Source: a virus
IMG/VR virus record: IMGVR_UViG_3300044609_000737
Coordinates: 1-22,577 of that record
DNA: 22,577 bases
Direction: 5' to 3' (one strand)
Shown: positions 1-7,249 of the stretch, one piece after another
How the letters are laid out: each line of letters opens with the position of its first letter
Position numbering within the stretch: the first letter of the stretch is position 1
Notes under the pieces: model-generated
What the model saw: the letters and a program-made list of their open reading frames with translations, nothing else
What the model was told of the DNA's origin: nothing
Databases searched by the model: none
Made by a program: the position numbers and the translations under genes

Positions 1-544
1 AGCGAATGCCTCTACGAACAGAAGGATCCTTTGCAGCCTGCTTCATACCAATAGAAGTTCTATTGAGTGGCTTACCCTTCTTGCTTGATACTAGGCCATG
101 CTTAGCAGCATAATCACCTGCAGCGGTATCTACAGCCTTTCTAGCTCTAGCTACAGCCTTACCAGGAGCATCCTTGACTGCTTGAACTTGACGCTGGCGG
201 GCAGCAGATACAACAGCTTGCCTTCTAGCTTGTTGACGCATTGCAGTACCTTGACCAGTTGTTACTGGTGCAGAACGCTTATCAGTACTTAGTTTAGTGT
301 ATCCACCACGACCTTTAGTTACAGTAGCCTCGGAGAAAATCTCATCAAGAGCTTCTTCGATATCTAATAATTCATATCCCTCTTCAAGCATAGCTTCGAT
401 TGTTTCTTCAACAATCTCTTCAATCTCACCATCATAGAGATAATTAATATCCTCAAGAAGTTCTACTTCTTCAGATAATGTTTCTCTTACTTCATCGTTA
501 TAAACGGCAAAGTATGATTCGTAAAGTCTTTGAGTTTCTGTCAT
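1..544 (-). CDS. Large virion-type protein, N-terminal part (partial at window edge)
   Basis: The reading frame opens at an ATG at 544 and stays open for 181 codons to the window edge, so only the N-terminal part is visible. Residues 1-80 are strongly acidic and probably helical, with Glu-rich stretches such as EEIVEETIEAMLEEG. From about residue 85 the protein becomes rich in Arg, Lys, Ala and Gln. This acidic-then-basic layout resembles the 886-residue protein at 7250-9910, and both have a T4-like late promoter directly upstream. Such modular proteins are common near structural genes in cyanophages, so a virion or internal head role is likely but not shown. No good Shine-Dalgarno sequence is visible. 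The ATG instead abuts a 16-bp hairpin (545-592) that contains the late promoter. Confidence 0.7.
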   Translation of the reverse strand, partial: MTETQRLYESYFAVYNDEVRETLSEEVELLEDINYLYDGEIEEIVEETIEAMLEEGYELLDIEEALDEIFSEATVTKGRGGYTKLSTDKRSAPVTTGQGTAMRQQARRQAVVSAARQRQVQAVKDAPGKAVARARKAVDTAAGDYAAKHGLVSSKKGKPLNRTSIGMKQAAKDPSVRRGIR

Positions 545-592
545 TGGAGTTTTTATAAATGTTACTTTATAGTATTATTTATAAAAACTCCA
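545..592 (-). promoter_or_regulatory. Perfect 16-bp hairpin enclosing a late promoter, next to a start codon
   Basis: Bases 545-560 and 577-592 are perfect inverted complements separated by a 16-base loop. On the minus strand the TATAAATA late-promoter box (583-576) lies in the upstream arm and reaches the loop edge. Transcription would therefore start in the loop, near 570. The downstream arm ends directly before the ATG at 544. No U-run follows on the minus strand, so this does not look like a terminator for nrdB. Read-through RNA from nrdB would carry the whole hairpin, whereas late RNA would lack the first arm. Confidence 0.65.
576..583 (-). promoter_or_regulatory. T4-like late promoter TATAAATA
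   Basis: The minus strand carries an exact TATAAATA, the T4 late-promoter -10 element. It lies 32 bases before the ATG of the virion-type gene that runs off the left edge. It would be recognised by a gp55-type late sigma factor with gp33 and the gp45 clamp; gp45 is encoded in this window. Confidence 0.65.
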
Positions 593-599
593 GTATTAA

Positions 600-1763
600 T
601 CAGAGTTTAAATCCAGAGAAAGTATCTTTCTTCATGTCTTGTTTAATACCACCGATTACATAGCTCTCAATTTCAGTTTCCTGTGGAGCATTCTGCATCA
701 TCTTGGAATTGAGCCAATGCTCAGTCCATGGAAGAGGATTGTTTGACATGGAGATATCAAACATTGGCTTAATACCAATTGCTTTCATTCTACGATTTGC
801 AATATACTCAACATATGAAGAAAGTAATTTAGCATTCAAGCCAATCATAGAACCATCCTTGAATAGATACTCCGCCCATGCTTTCTCTTCATTAACTGCA
901 CGAACATACATCTGCTTAACATTATTTTCTTCTTCAGCAATAATATCTAACATCTGAGGATCATCACCATTCTTCCAGTTCTTGATAATGTTTTGAGTGA
1001 TCACAAGATGCTGAGATTCATCACGAGCAATTAGAGAAATGATCTTTGCAGATCCTTCCATGAGTTTTAGTTCACCGAATGCAAAGCTACAAGCAAATGA
1101 AACATAGAAACGAATACCCTCAAGAATGTTCACATTCATAACTGCACGATAGAGCTTTCGCTTCAGTTCCTTGAGTTCAATCTGTGCAGTTGGATGATCA
1201 CCTAGTTCCCAAAGAGTTCCAGAATCCCATTGATGAGCACACTGAATCAGATCATCATATGCTTCAGTTACACTAGTTGCACGTTCTAGAATCTTTTCAT
1301 CATCTAGAATAGTATCAAATACTTCCGTCACATCAGAATAGACATTCTTGATGATGTAGGTATATGAACGACTATGAATCATCTCCATAGTTTCCCAAAT
1401 GGTCATGCAAGCTTCCAGTTCAGGAAGTGAACAGTAGGGAATAAATGCAAGACCAGGACCACGACCCTGTACCGAATCAAGCATGATCTGATACTTCAGA
1501 TTGGAAGTAAAGATATGCTTTTGCTCAGGACGAAGAGTTTGATAATCTGCACGATCTTTTTGGAGGGAGACCTCCTCAGGTCTCCAGAAGTATCCAAGTT
1601 GTTGTTGAGTTAGCTTTTCAAAGATAGGATACTTGTAGCTATCATATCTTTGAACTCCAAGTGGTTTGCCAAAAAACATTGGTTGCTTTTTGGTATCTAC
1701 ATGATTACTATTAAATACGGTCATGCCTTTGATTTCACTGTTTGTATTTTTGATGAATTGCAT
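600..1763 (-). CDS. nrdB: Ribonucleotide reductase class Ia small (beta) subunit
   Basis: This subunit carries the diiron-tyrosyl radical used by NrdA to reduce ribonucleoside diphosphates to deoxyribonucleotides. The 387 residues match the usual T4/E. coli NrdB length and align almost colinearly with E. coli R2 as I recall it. Visible metal ligands are Asp96, Glu127 and His130. Tyr134 in the HSRSY motif is the radical tyrosine, at a constant offset of 12 from the E. coli numbering. The later ligands lie in the LEGIRFY and ARDESQH motifs. The ATG at 1763 has a strong AAGGAG upstream. The gene follows nrdA by 12 bases, so the two subunits are probably made from one transcript. It supplies nucleotides for phage DNA synthesis in the host cytoplasm. 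Confidence 0.97.
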   Translation of the reverse strand: MQFIKNTNSEIKGMTVFNSNHVDTKKQPMFFGKPLGVQRYDSYKYPIFEKLTQQQLGYFWRPEEVSLQKDRADYQTLRPEQKHIFTSNLKYQIMLDSVQGRGPGLAFIPYCSLPELEACMTIWETMEMIHSRSYTYIIKNVYSDVTEVFDTILDDEKILERATSVTEAYDDLIQCAHQWDSGTLWELGDHPTAQIELKELKRKLYRAVMNVNILEGIRFYVSFACSFAFGELKLMEGSAKIISLIARDESQHLVITQNIIKNWKNGDDPQMLDIIAEEENNVKQMYVRAVNEEKAWAEYLFKDGSMIGLNAKLLSSYVEYIANRRMKAIGIKPMFDISMSNNPLPWTEHWLNSKMMQNAPQETEIESYVIGGIKQDMKKDTFSGFKL

Positions 1764-1775
1764 GTAAATTCTCCT

Positions 1776-4076
1776 TTAGATTTTGCAGCTTTCGCAGTCG
1801 TCTTCGGTCTCTAGTTGTGAGACTAGTTGTGATAGAGCATCCGTTTTCTCTTCCGTATCACCATCAGATTTACTATCATATGTATTCTGATAGTATGATG
1901 TCTTCCAGCCATACTTATATGTTGTCAGTAGATCTTGTGCCATTACTGATGCTGGCACTTCATTATCTGGATAATTTTCTGGATTGTAACTCCAGTTACC
2001 ACTGATTGCCTGATCAAAGAACTTTTGCATCACAGCAACAATATTAATGTAACCAGTGTTATTAGGCATGTCCCAAAGAAGCGTATAGTTCTTCTTGAGG
2101 GTTTGATAGCTAGGAACAATTTGCTTAAGCGGACCTTTCTTTGATTTTTTAACGGACAAGTAATCTCTAGGTGGTTCAATTCCGTTGGTTTCATTTGACA
2201 CAACGGAACTGCTTTCCGAAGGCATTTGTGCGGACAACGTGCTATGTCGTAGACCATGTGCTTGAATCTCGGAACGTAAAGTCTCCCAATCATAGTTCAG
2301 TTCGTTAGGTACGATTTCGTCTACATCTGTTTTATAGGTGTCGATGGGAAGAATTCCTTGAGAATACTTTGTACGATTAAAATATTCACATGCACCTTTT
2401 TCTTGAGCAAGTTTATTAGAAGCTTTCAATAGATGGTATTGAAATGATTCAGTCAAATCATGAACTAGTTTCCAAGACTCACGATCTTCATATTTCACAC
2501 CATGTCTGGCCAGATAATGTGCAAGCCCAATATAACCGATTCCAAGTGAACGACGAGACTTTGTAGAAACTCTAGCAGCTTCAACTGGATAATCTTGATA
2601 ATCAATTAGTTCATCCAAAGCACGAATTGAAAGATCACAAAGTTCTTCCATTTCATTTAGATTATTCAATTTACCAACATTAACTGCAGAGAGAATACAA
2701 AGTGCAATCTCACCTTGTGGATCATCAATATGATTGATTGGTACAGTTGGAAGTGTGATCTCTTGGCAGAGATTACTCATGTTCACTTTGTCAAGGAAAG
2801 AACTATGTGAATTACAATGGTCAATATTCATGATGTAAATACGACCAGTCTCTGCACGTTCTTTGAGAAGATCCAGAAACAGTTCCTGTGCATTTACAGT
2901 TTTTCTTGGAATAGACTGATCTCGTTCTGCACCCACATACATGTCATCAAACGAATCAGTCCCAAAAGCATCATACAAACCAGGAACGTCGTGTGGAGAG
3001 AATAGAGAAATTTCTTCATTTGTGATGAACCTCTCATAGAATAGTTTTGAGATCTGAATGCTATAGTCTAGCTTACGAACTCGGTTATCCTCGGTTCCCT
3101 TATTGTTTTTTAATACTAGGATGTCTTCTATTTCTTGGTGCCAAATAGGGAAGTGAACTGTAGCCGACCCACCACGAATGCCGTTTTGAGTGCAACATCT
3201 GACCGTCGCTTCAAATTTCTTGAGGAAGGGTATAACTCCAGTATGGGCAACCTCGCCACCACGAATTTTGCTATTGAGACCTCTGATCCTGCCTGCGTTA
3301 ATACCGATTCCAGCACGCTGAGCCACATAACGGCCAATAGCCATGTCAGAGCTGAAGATAGAATTGAGAGAATCGTCAGAATCAATAAGCACGCAAGAAG
3401 CAAATTGACGAAGAGGGGTTCTAACACCTGCCATAATTGGTGTTGGAATGTTAATTCTGTGCTTGGAGATTGCGTTGTAATATCGTCGGACATATTCTAG
3501 TCGAGTTGATTGTGGATATTCTGCAAAAATAGTTGCAGAAATTAGCATGTACATGTATTGAGGAGTTTCATAAATTTTCTTTGAACTCCTATCCTGTACA
3601 AGATATTTGTCTACTACTTGACGAAGACCAGCATAAGTAAAAATATAATCTCTTTCGTGATCAATCCAGGAATTAATTTTATCCCATTCCTCATCAGTGT
3701 ATTTGCCGGATAGGGCTTTATCGTATACACCATTCATGATACCTTGGTACAGGTGATCACCTATTGAAGGGAACCCGTTCTTCCAATTAGCTCCAAAGAC
3801 TTGTTTATATAAGCCGAACAAAAGAAGACGAGCAGCAACATACTGGTAATTTGGATTATCAAGACTAATGAGGTCACTAGCTGACCGAACCAAGATTTCT
3901 TGAATTTCATCAGTTGTAATTCCATCATAAAATTGTAGTCCAGATTGAATTTCAACTTGAGATGCACTTACTCCAGCAAGTCCTCCACAGGCACATTCAA
4001 CCATATTGTGAATCTTGTCCAAATCTAAAGATTCCAGAGTACCATTACGTTTTTTTACTTTAGTACCGTTACTCAT
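1776..4076 (-). CDS. nrdA: Ribonucleotide reductase class Ia large (alpha) subunit
   Basis: The catalytic subunit reduces NDPs to dNDPs using a thiyl radical received from NrdB. The N-terminus (VKKRNG to about residue 95) resembles the ATP-cone allosteric domain. Core motifs are all present: SCVLI with the first redox Cys, SNLCQE with the thiyl-radical Cys flanked by Asn and Glu, GEIALC with the second redox Cys, and the KTSYYQN tyrosine pair of the radical path. The C-terminal tail ends DDCESCKI. Its redox pair is spaced CxxC, where E. coli NrdA has CESGACKI. I chose the ATG at 4076, giving 766 residues. It overlaps the gp61 stop as ATGA and has GGAAG upstream. An in-frame ATG at 4088 would add four residues. 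The gene is followed by nrdB. Confidence 0.96.
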   Translation of the reverse strand: MSNGTKVKKRNGTLESLDLDKIHNMVECACGGLAGVSASQVEIQSGLQFYDGITTDEIQEILVRSASDLISLDNPNYQYVAARLLLFGLYKQVFGANWKNGFPSIGDHLYQGIMNGVYDKALSGKYTDEEWDKINSWIDHERDYIFTYAGLRQVVDKYLVQDRSSKKIYETPQYMYMLISATIFAEYPQSTRLEYVRRYYNAISKHRINIPTPIMAGVRTPLRQFASCVLIDSDDSLNSIFSSDMAIGRYVAQRAGIGINAGRIRGLNSKIRGGEVAHTGVIPFLKKFEATVRCCTQNGIRGGSATVHFPIWHQEIEDILVLKNNKGTEDNRVRKLDYSIQISKLFYERFITNEEISLFSPHDVPGLYDAFGTDSFDDMYVGAERDQSIPRKTVNAQELFLDLLKERAETGRIYIMNIDHCNSHSSFLDKVNMSNLCQEITLPTVPINHIDDPQGEIALCILSAVNVGKLNNLNEMEELCDLSIRALDELIDYQDYPVEAARVSTKSRRSLGIGYIGLAHYLARHGVKYEDRESWKLVHDLTESFQYHLLKASNKLAQEKGACEYFNRTKYSQGILPIDTYKTDVDEIVPNELNYDWETLRSEIQAHGLRHSTLSAQMPSESSSVVSNETNGIEPPRDYLSVKKSKKGPLKQIVPSYQTLKKNYTLLWDMPNNTGYINIVAVMQKFFDQAISGNWSYNPENYPDNEVPASVMAQDLLTTYKYGWKTSYYQNTYDSKSDGDTEEKTDALSQLVSQLETEDDCESCKI

Positions 4077-5053
4077 ACTTTCTTCCATGTAGTAAATTTA
4101 ACTTTAGCTTCCAACCCTTGAAATGTGTTTTCTTTGATTATTTGCTGTGGGTTGAGTCCAGAAATAACCATATCATTAATATCTTTTTCTTTTATGGTGC
4201 TTGGCCAAATAACGACCTTTTCTCCTGCAGTGATAAGCTTGTCATACCTCTGGACAATCTGAAGATTTCTTGGTTCATTATCCAATACAAAAATTCTGTC
4301 TCGGTAGATAGACTTTTCTAGATGCACATCAGATCCACACATGGCAATTGCATTAGACAGAAAAAGAGAGTCAAATGGACCCTCTGTAACATAGATGGTT
4401 CTATCGAAGTCTAAAGAATCAAGTCCAAATAATTTAACGTACTTATCATCCAGGATGGTAGTAATATAGCGTAGTTTTGCAGTTTTGTCAAGAGCCCTCC
4501 CCTGGAATCCAAAAAGTTTTCCACTTTTGGACATGAGGGGGATGACGATTCTAGACTCTTTAAGTTTTGTGTCTGTTTTGGCCCAAGCATGAAAATCCTC
4601 TGCGTAATAGAACTTAGAAAAATATTTTTCTGGTATTTGCCTGTTGGAAAGATATTCTCTTGCTGGGTGTGAATTATTTAGTTCTGATATTTTTTTGAGT
4701 TCGGATAGTGGAGTCTTCTTGAAAACTGGCTTTTGAAATTCAAACTTAGGTTCTTCAGTGTTTGTTCCACGACCAGTCAGTCCAGACTTAAATCTCTCCA
4801 TCACGTATTCATCGTGAAGAGTTACATCTAGATCTTTTAAAAAATTACTGAGAGTTCTACCCACTCCACAGTTATGGCATTTGAATACCATATCTGCATT
4901 CTTTCGATAGAAAAATCCCCTTGCACGGTTTTTGTATTTTGCAGAGTCACCGCAATAAGGGCATCTGAAGTTATATAAATTATCTTGCTTCTTTTGAAAT
5001 TTGCTTAGTCTAATTGAAATGAGGTTAATGTATTTGTGGTCAATGTAACTCAT
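4073..5053 (-). CDS. 61: DNA primase (T4 gp61-like)
   Basis: This primase makes RNA primers for lagging-strand synthesis together with the gp41 helicase, which is encoded at 12057-13430. The 326 residues are close to T4 gp61. An N-terminal zinc ribbon is formed by Cys31, Cys34, Cys59 and Cys62 (CPYC and CHNC). A TOPRIM fold follows, with the acidic motif TEGPFDS (Glu224, Asp228), then VLDNE (Asp258) and KDINDM, which are the expected metal-binding positions. The start overlaps the preceding gene as ATGA and the end overlaps nrdA in the same way, suggesting translational coupling. Primase and reductase are thus made from one transcript. The motifs make the family assignment firm; exact primer specificity cannot be read from the sequence. 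Confidence 0.93.
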   Translation of the reverse strand: MSYIDHKYINLISIRLSKFQKKQDNLYNFRCPYCGDSAKYKNRARGFFYRKNADMVFKCHNCGVGRTLSNFLKDLDVTLHDEYVMERFKSGLTGRGTNTEEPKFEFQKPVFKKTPLSELKKISELNNSHPAREYLSNRQIPEKYFSKFYYAEDFHAWAKTDTKLKESRIVIPLMSKSGKLFGFQGRALDKTAKLRYITTILDDKYVKLFGLDSLDFDRTIYVTEGPFDSLFLSNAIAMCGSDVHLEKSIYRDRIFVLDNEPRNLQIVQRYDKLITAGEKVVIWPSTIKEKDINDMVISGLNPQQIIKENTFQGLEAKVKFTTWKKV

Positions 5054-5466
5054 TTTTTGGTGGTTTGCTCAGTCCCTCCATTATAGGGCATACCGAGCAT
5101 GTTGTCAACAAGGGGAACCACCAGACCGACCACTAAAATAACTGCCCCTGAGATGGCGGCTACCTGCCACCTAAATTTTAATAAATCTCCAACAGTCTTT
5201 TCTACTTCTGAAACTCTTTCAATAACTTTTTTATGATCTTCGGTATTTGATTTTTTCATCTCATTCACCATCTGAATAATTACTTCATCAGACTTAGTTG
5301 AGTTCTCCAGTCTTTCTTCATGTATTGCCAACATTTTACTAATTGTCTGACTTGTTTCACTAATTTTTTCGATGGCTGCATCAATCTTTTTCATCATTTG
5401 TTCATAGATGCTAAGTTTTTCTTCTAGTAATGCTAACTTAGTTTCGGTGGTTTGAGATTGAAACAT
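5050..5466 (-). CDS. Small coiled-coil protein with C-terminal membrane segment
   Basis: The 138-residue protein begins with a long amphipathic, heptad-like helix (about residues 5-95, rich in Glu, Lys, Ile and Leu). It ends with one hydrophobic segment (about residues 100-122, WQVAAISGAVILVVGLVVPL) and a short polar tail. The layout resembles XhlA/hemolysin-type or holin-accessory membrane proteins, but I cannot assign a function. I placed the start at the ATG at 5466. It has GAGG five bases upstream and leaves a 13-base gap after the preceding gene; the longer frame from 5532 would overlap that gene by 53 bases. The end overlaps the gp61 start as ATGA. Similar proteins are, to my knowledge, found beside gp61 in other cyanophages. 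Confidence 0.85.
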   Translation of the reverse strand: MFQSQTTETKLALLEEKLSIYEQMMKKIDAAIEKISETSQTISKMLAIHEERLENSTKSDEVIIQMVNEMKKSNTEDHKKVIERVSEVEKTVGDLLKFRWQVAAISGAVILVVGLVVPLVDNMLGMPYNGGTEQTTKK

Positions 5467-5479
5467 ACTACCTCTAAAA

Positions 5480-5866
5480 TTACTGTTCTGGAGAAATGCC
5501 TCTGTTGGATGCAAATGTAGAAATTTTTTCAAATCCAGAAGCAGATGAATTAATAGTTTTAATCATTTTAACTCTATTACTAGCATTTAAGTTTCGATAC
5601 AAGTCAACTAATTTGTTTGCACCATCAGGAGAAATCTGAGCTTTCTCTCCATTGTCAAACATAACGACTCCTTGCTGTCCTGCCAAAGCTATTTGCTTTA
5701 GTTGGTCAATTACTTTACCACCACTTTCAAATAGTCTTTGCTCATTCACTTTTTTTCTTTTCTTTCTTTTTGATGCCGGAATTCCAGGTGGCTCTACACT
5801 TGGAGGAATGGATACTGCAGATCCATCTCCAACACAATTAGCAGCAACTTCTTCGTTATAGTTCAT
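5480..5866 (-). CDS. Conserved small cyanophage protein, function unknown
   Basis: The 128 residues start with a Gly/Ser/Pro-rich segment (NEEVAANCVGDGSAVSIPPS to about residue 30) and then a very basic patch, SKRKKRKK, at about residues 32-39. A compact mixed region follows (about 48-110) containing GVVMFDNGEKAQISPDGA. An N-terminus of the form EEVxANxxGxG is, from memory, recurrent in small myovirus proteins; its role is unknown to me. The basic patch could bind nucleic acid, which is inference. The ATG overlaps the stop of the preceding gene as ATGA, and the gene lies in the run of small genes leading to gp61. Confidence 0.8.
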   Translation of the reverse strand: MNYNEEVAANCVGDGSAVSIPPSVEPPGIPASKRKKRKKVNEQRLFESGGKVIDQLKQIALAGQQGVVMFDNGEKAQISPDGANKLVDLYRNLNASNRVKMIKTINSSASGFEKISTFASNRGISPEQ

Positions 5867-6225
5867 ATTTTACTAAGCTCTTCTAAACAATAACTATCAG
5901 GTGTTATATGTGAAATTGAATTTGGCTCTAGCCTATCCAAAAATATTACAAAAGACTTCAAGTATTTCCAGTATTCCGGTTCAATTTTAAAAAATAAAAT
6001 TGGAGTTGCTGCATCACCAAAAATATTATATACAACTATAATATGATTTAACAAAAGATGAGTTTTGAGAATTCCTGTTTTATCATAACGTTTGAGTAAT
6101 CTTTTGATATACTTAAATCGTTTTAGGTCTTCAAAAAAATCATCTTTTGTCATTGCATTTGGGTTGTCATAATGTTTAATTGCAAATAACAAAAAGTTGT
6201 CATCATTCAATTCATTAAATCTCAT
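5863..6225 (-). CDS. Conserved hypothetical protein
   Basis: The 120 residues are mostly helical, with FLLFAIKHYDNPNAM near the N-terminus and a central LLLNHIIVVYNIFGDAATPILFF segment. It closely resembles a widespread T4-like cyanophage protein of unknown function that I know only as a conserved hypothetical. No catalytic motif is visible. The hydrophobic central stretch is too broken by charged neighbours to call a membrane segment. The start lies six bases after the Ig-domain gene and has no clear Shine-Dalgarno sequence, so it may depend on read-through or reinitiation. Its end overlaps the next gene as ATGA. Confidence 0.8.
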   Translation of the reverse strand: MRFNELNDDNFLLFAIKHYDNPNAMTKDDFFEDLKRFKYIKRLLKRYDKTGILKTHLLLNHIIVVYNIFGDAATPILFFKIEPEYWKYLKSFVIFLDRLEPNSISHITPDSYCLEELSKI

Positions 6226-6231
6226 ATGTTA

Positions 6232-6840
6232 TCAGGTACCAAATGTTAGAGTTGCAGTTCTAGAAATAACTTCTTCAGTACCACCAGCAGATGTGATCTT
6301 CACTCTATACTTGTAACCAGTAACTGCTGAAGTAGCACCAGTTAAAGTTAGAGTGTGAGTTGTGGAGCCGGTGTAAATTCCAGTGTTGGTAAGATTTGTC
6401 CAACGAGTTCCGGTTGTAGTTTGAACCTGCCACTGATAAGCAAGAGTTCCTGGAGTTCCAGTTGTAGTGGTTTGACCATTAACTGTAAATGTTGCTCCAC
6501 CGGATGTTGTAGTAGCATTCTGTGGATATGCAACGTTGATTGTTACTGCTGATGCAACATCTGCAGCAATTGTGTCATCAGTTTGAGTTTCGTTTGCATT
6601 GGTATCTGGATTGCCAAGTGCAACTAGCTTTTCTGCTTTGTGGCGAGTATTCCCTGCAGCATCAGTATAAGTGAAATAAGACCACCAACCAGGACCATCA
6701 ATACCACGGGTACGGTTTTCGTTTAGCTGTGCTTCAGTTTCATCAACGAAAACAATTGTTTTTGCTTGTGCTGAAGCAGCAATAGTTCTTTCAACTTTAG
6801 TCTTATTTGCGTTAGAATCAGTTCTTCCGTATAGAGACAT
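6232..6840 (-). CDS. Ig-like-domain virion surface protein (Hoc-like decoration candidate)
   Basis: The 202 residues start with MSLYGRTDSNANKTKVERTI, which I recognise as a conserved opening of cyanophage structural proteins. Residues about 1-95 form the conserved head, including GPGWWSYFTYTDAAGNTRHKAEKLV. The C-terminal half (about 100-200) is Thr/Gly-rich with YQWQVQTTTGTRWTNLT and YKYRVKITSAGGTEE, a beta-sandwich pattern typical of Ig-like domains. Such domains decorate capsids or tails of tailed phages, like Hoc in T4. A late promoter and a GAGGGG Shine-Dalgarno sequence lie directly upstream, as expected for a structural gene. Whether it sits on the head or the tail is not shown. Confidence 0.85.
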   Translation of the reverse strand: MSLYGRTDSNANKTKVERTIAASAQAKTIVFVDETEAQLNENRTRGIDGPGWWSYFTYTDAAGNTRHKAEKLVALGNPDTNANETQTDDTIAADVASAVTINVAYPQNATTTSGGATFTVNGQTTTTGTPGTLAYQWQVQTTTGTRWTNLTNTGIYTGSTTHTLTLTGATSAVTGYKYRVKITSAGGTEEVISRTATLTFGT

Positions 6841-6871
6841 TTAAACCCCTCTTGAATTTTTATTCTATTAA

Positions 6872-6879
6872 TATTTATA
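6872..6879 (-). promoter_or_regulatory. T4-like late promoter TATAAATA
   Basis: An exact TATAAATA on the minus strand lies 32 bases before the ATG of the Ig-domain gene. It overlaps the U-run of the terminator at 6879-6902. Upstream transcription would end just where late transcription begins. Confidence 0.75.
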
Positions 6880-6902
6880 AAAAATGGGGAGTTACCTCCC
6901 CA
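6879..6902 (-). terminator. Rho-independent terminator of the 57-residue gene
   Basis: A 7-bp perfect stem (6885-6891 with 6896-6902, mostly G:C) with a TTAC loop is followed on the minus strand by six T. It lies about 140 bases beyond the stop codon at 7041. I see no gene in the stretch 6903-7040. Confidence 0.75.
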
Positions 6903-7040
6903 GCATACGCTTTATAGTGTTTTTAGTAAAATCTATTATATTATTTTCTTTGAATCGTTTTGTTTTGCCAAGATATTCAGAAAAACTGAGGAGTAAAATT
7001 AAAATTAACTCAACCCCCCAGTTCAACAGCAAACATTCAA

Positions 7041-7214
7041 TCACTTACAATTCTTTAGAAGTGCAGTTCGTACAGTTGCTGCGATTACATTATCAATATC
7101 ATTATCAGTGGTATTCACATAGCGATCAAGTAGTTCAACTACAAGACGCTTAGTATGACAAGAATTCATTGCTGCAAGTAGTAGTGGTTTTACTACTTCT
7201 ACTAATACTCCCAT
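7041..7214 (-). CDS. Small conserved protein, 57 residues, function unknown
   Basis: The protein starts with a hydrophobic segment (GVLVEVVKPLLLAA, residues 2-15). A polar helical part follows, with VVELLDRYVNTTDNDIDNVIAATVRTAL. It resembles a small protein often found near structural genes in cyanophages; I cannot assign a role. I chose the ATG at 7214 because GGAG lies at a proper distance upstream. The longer frame from 7238 would begin before that signal. A late-promoter motif lies at 7242-7249 and a terminator at 6879-6902, so the gene may form its own late transcript. Confidence 0.75.
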   Translation of the reverse strand: MGVLVEVVKPLLLAAMNSCHTKRLVVELLDRYVNTTDNDIDNVIAATVRTALLKNCK

Positions 7215-7241
7215 GATTTTTCTCCGAAAAGGATTCACTTC

Positions 7242-7249
7242 TATTTATT
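7242..7249 (-). promoter_or_regulatory. Late-promoter-like AATAAATA
   Basis: The minus strand carries AATAAATA, which fits the relaxed NATAAATA motif described for T4-like cyanophages. It follows the stop codon of the 886-residue gene directly and lies 28 bases before the ATG at 7214. It sits in the loop of an imperfect 8-bp stem (GATTC-ACT / AGT-GAATC). Confidence 0.55.

Noticed and set aside
3128-3500. Open frames of about 120 codons on both strands inside nrdA
   Set aside because: They overlap well-conserved NrdA coding sequence, have no ribosome site, and give low-complexity or unrecognisable products.
5467-5532. 22-residue extension of the coiled-coil membrane protein
   Set aside because: It would overlap the preceding gene by 53 bases and lacks a ribosome site, whereas the ATG at 5466 has GAGG at the right distance.
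6903-7040. Stretch between terminator and 57-residue gene as a hidden small gene or RNA
   Set aside because: No ribosome site with a plausible frame and no convincing hairpin were seen.
6884-7153. Plus-strand open frame of 89 codons
   Set aside because: It runs through a terminator hairpin and against the 57-residue minus-strand gene, with no ribosome site or recognisable product.
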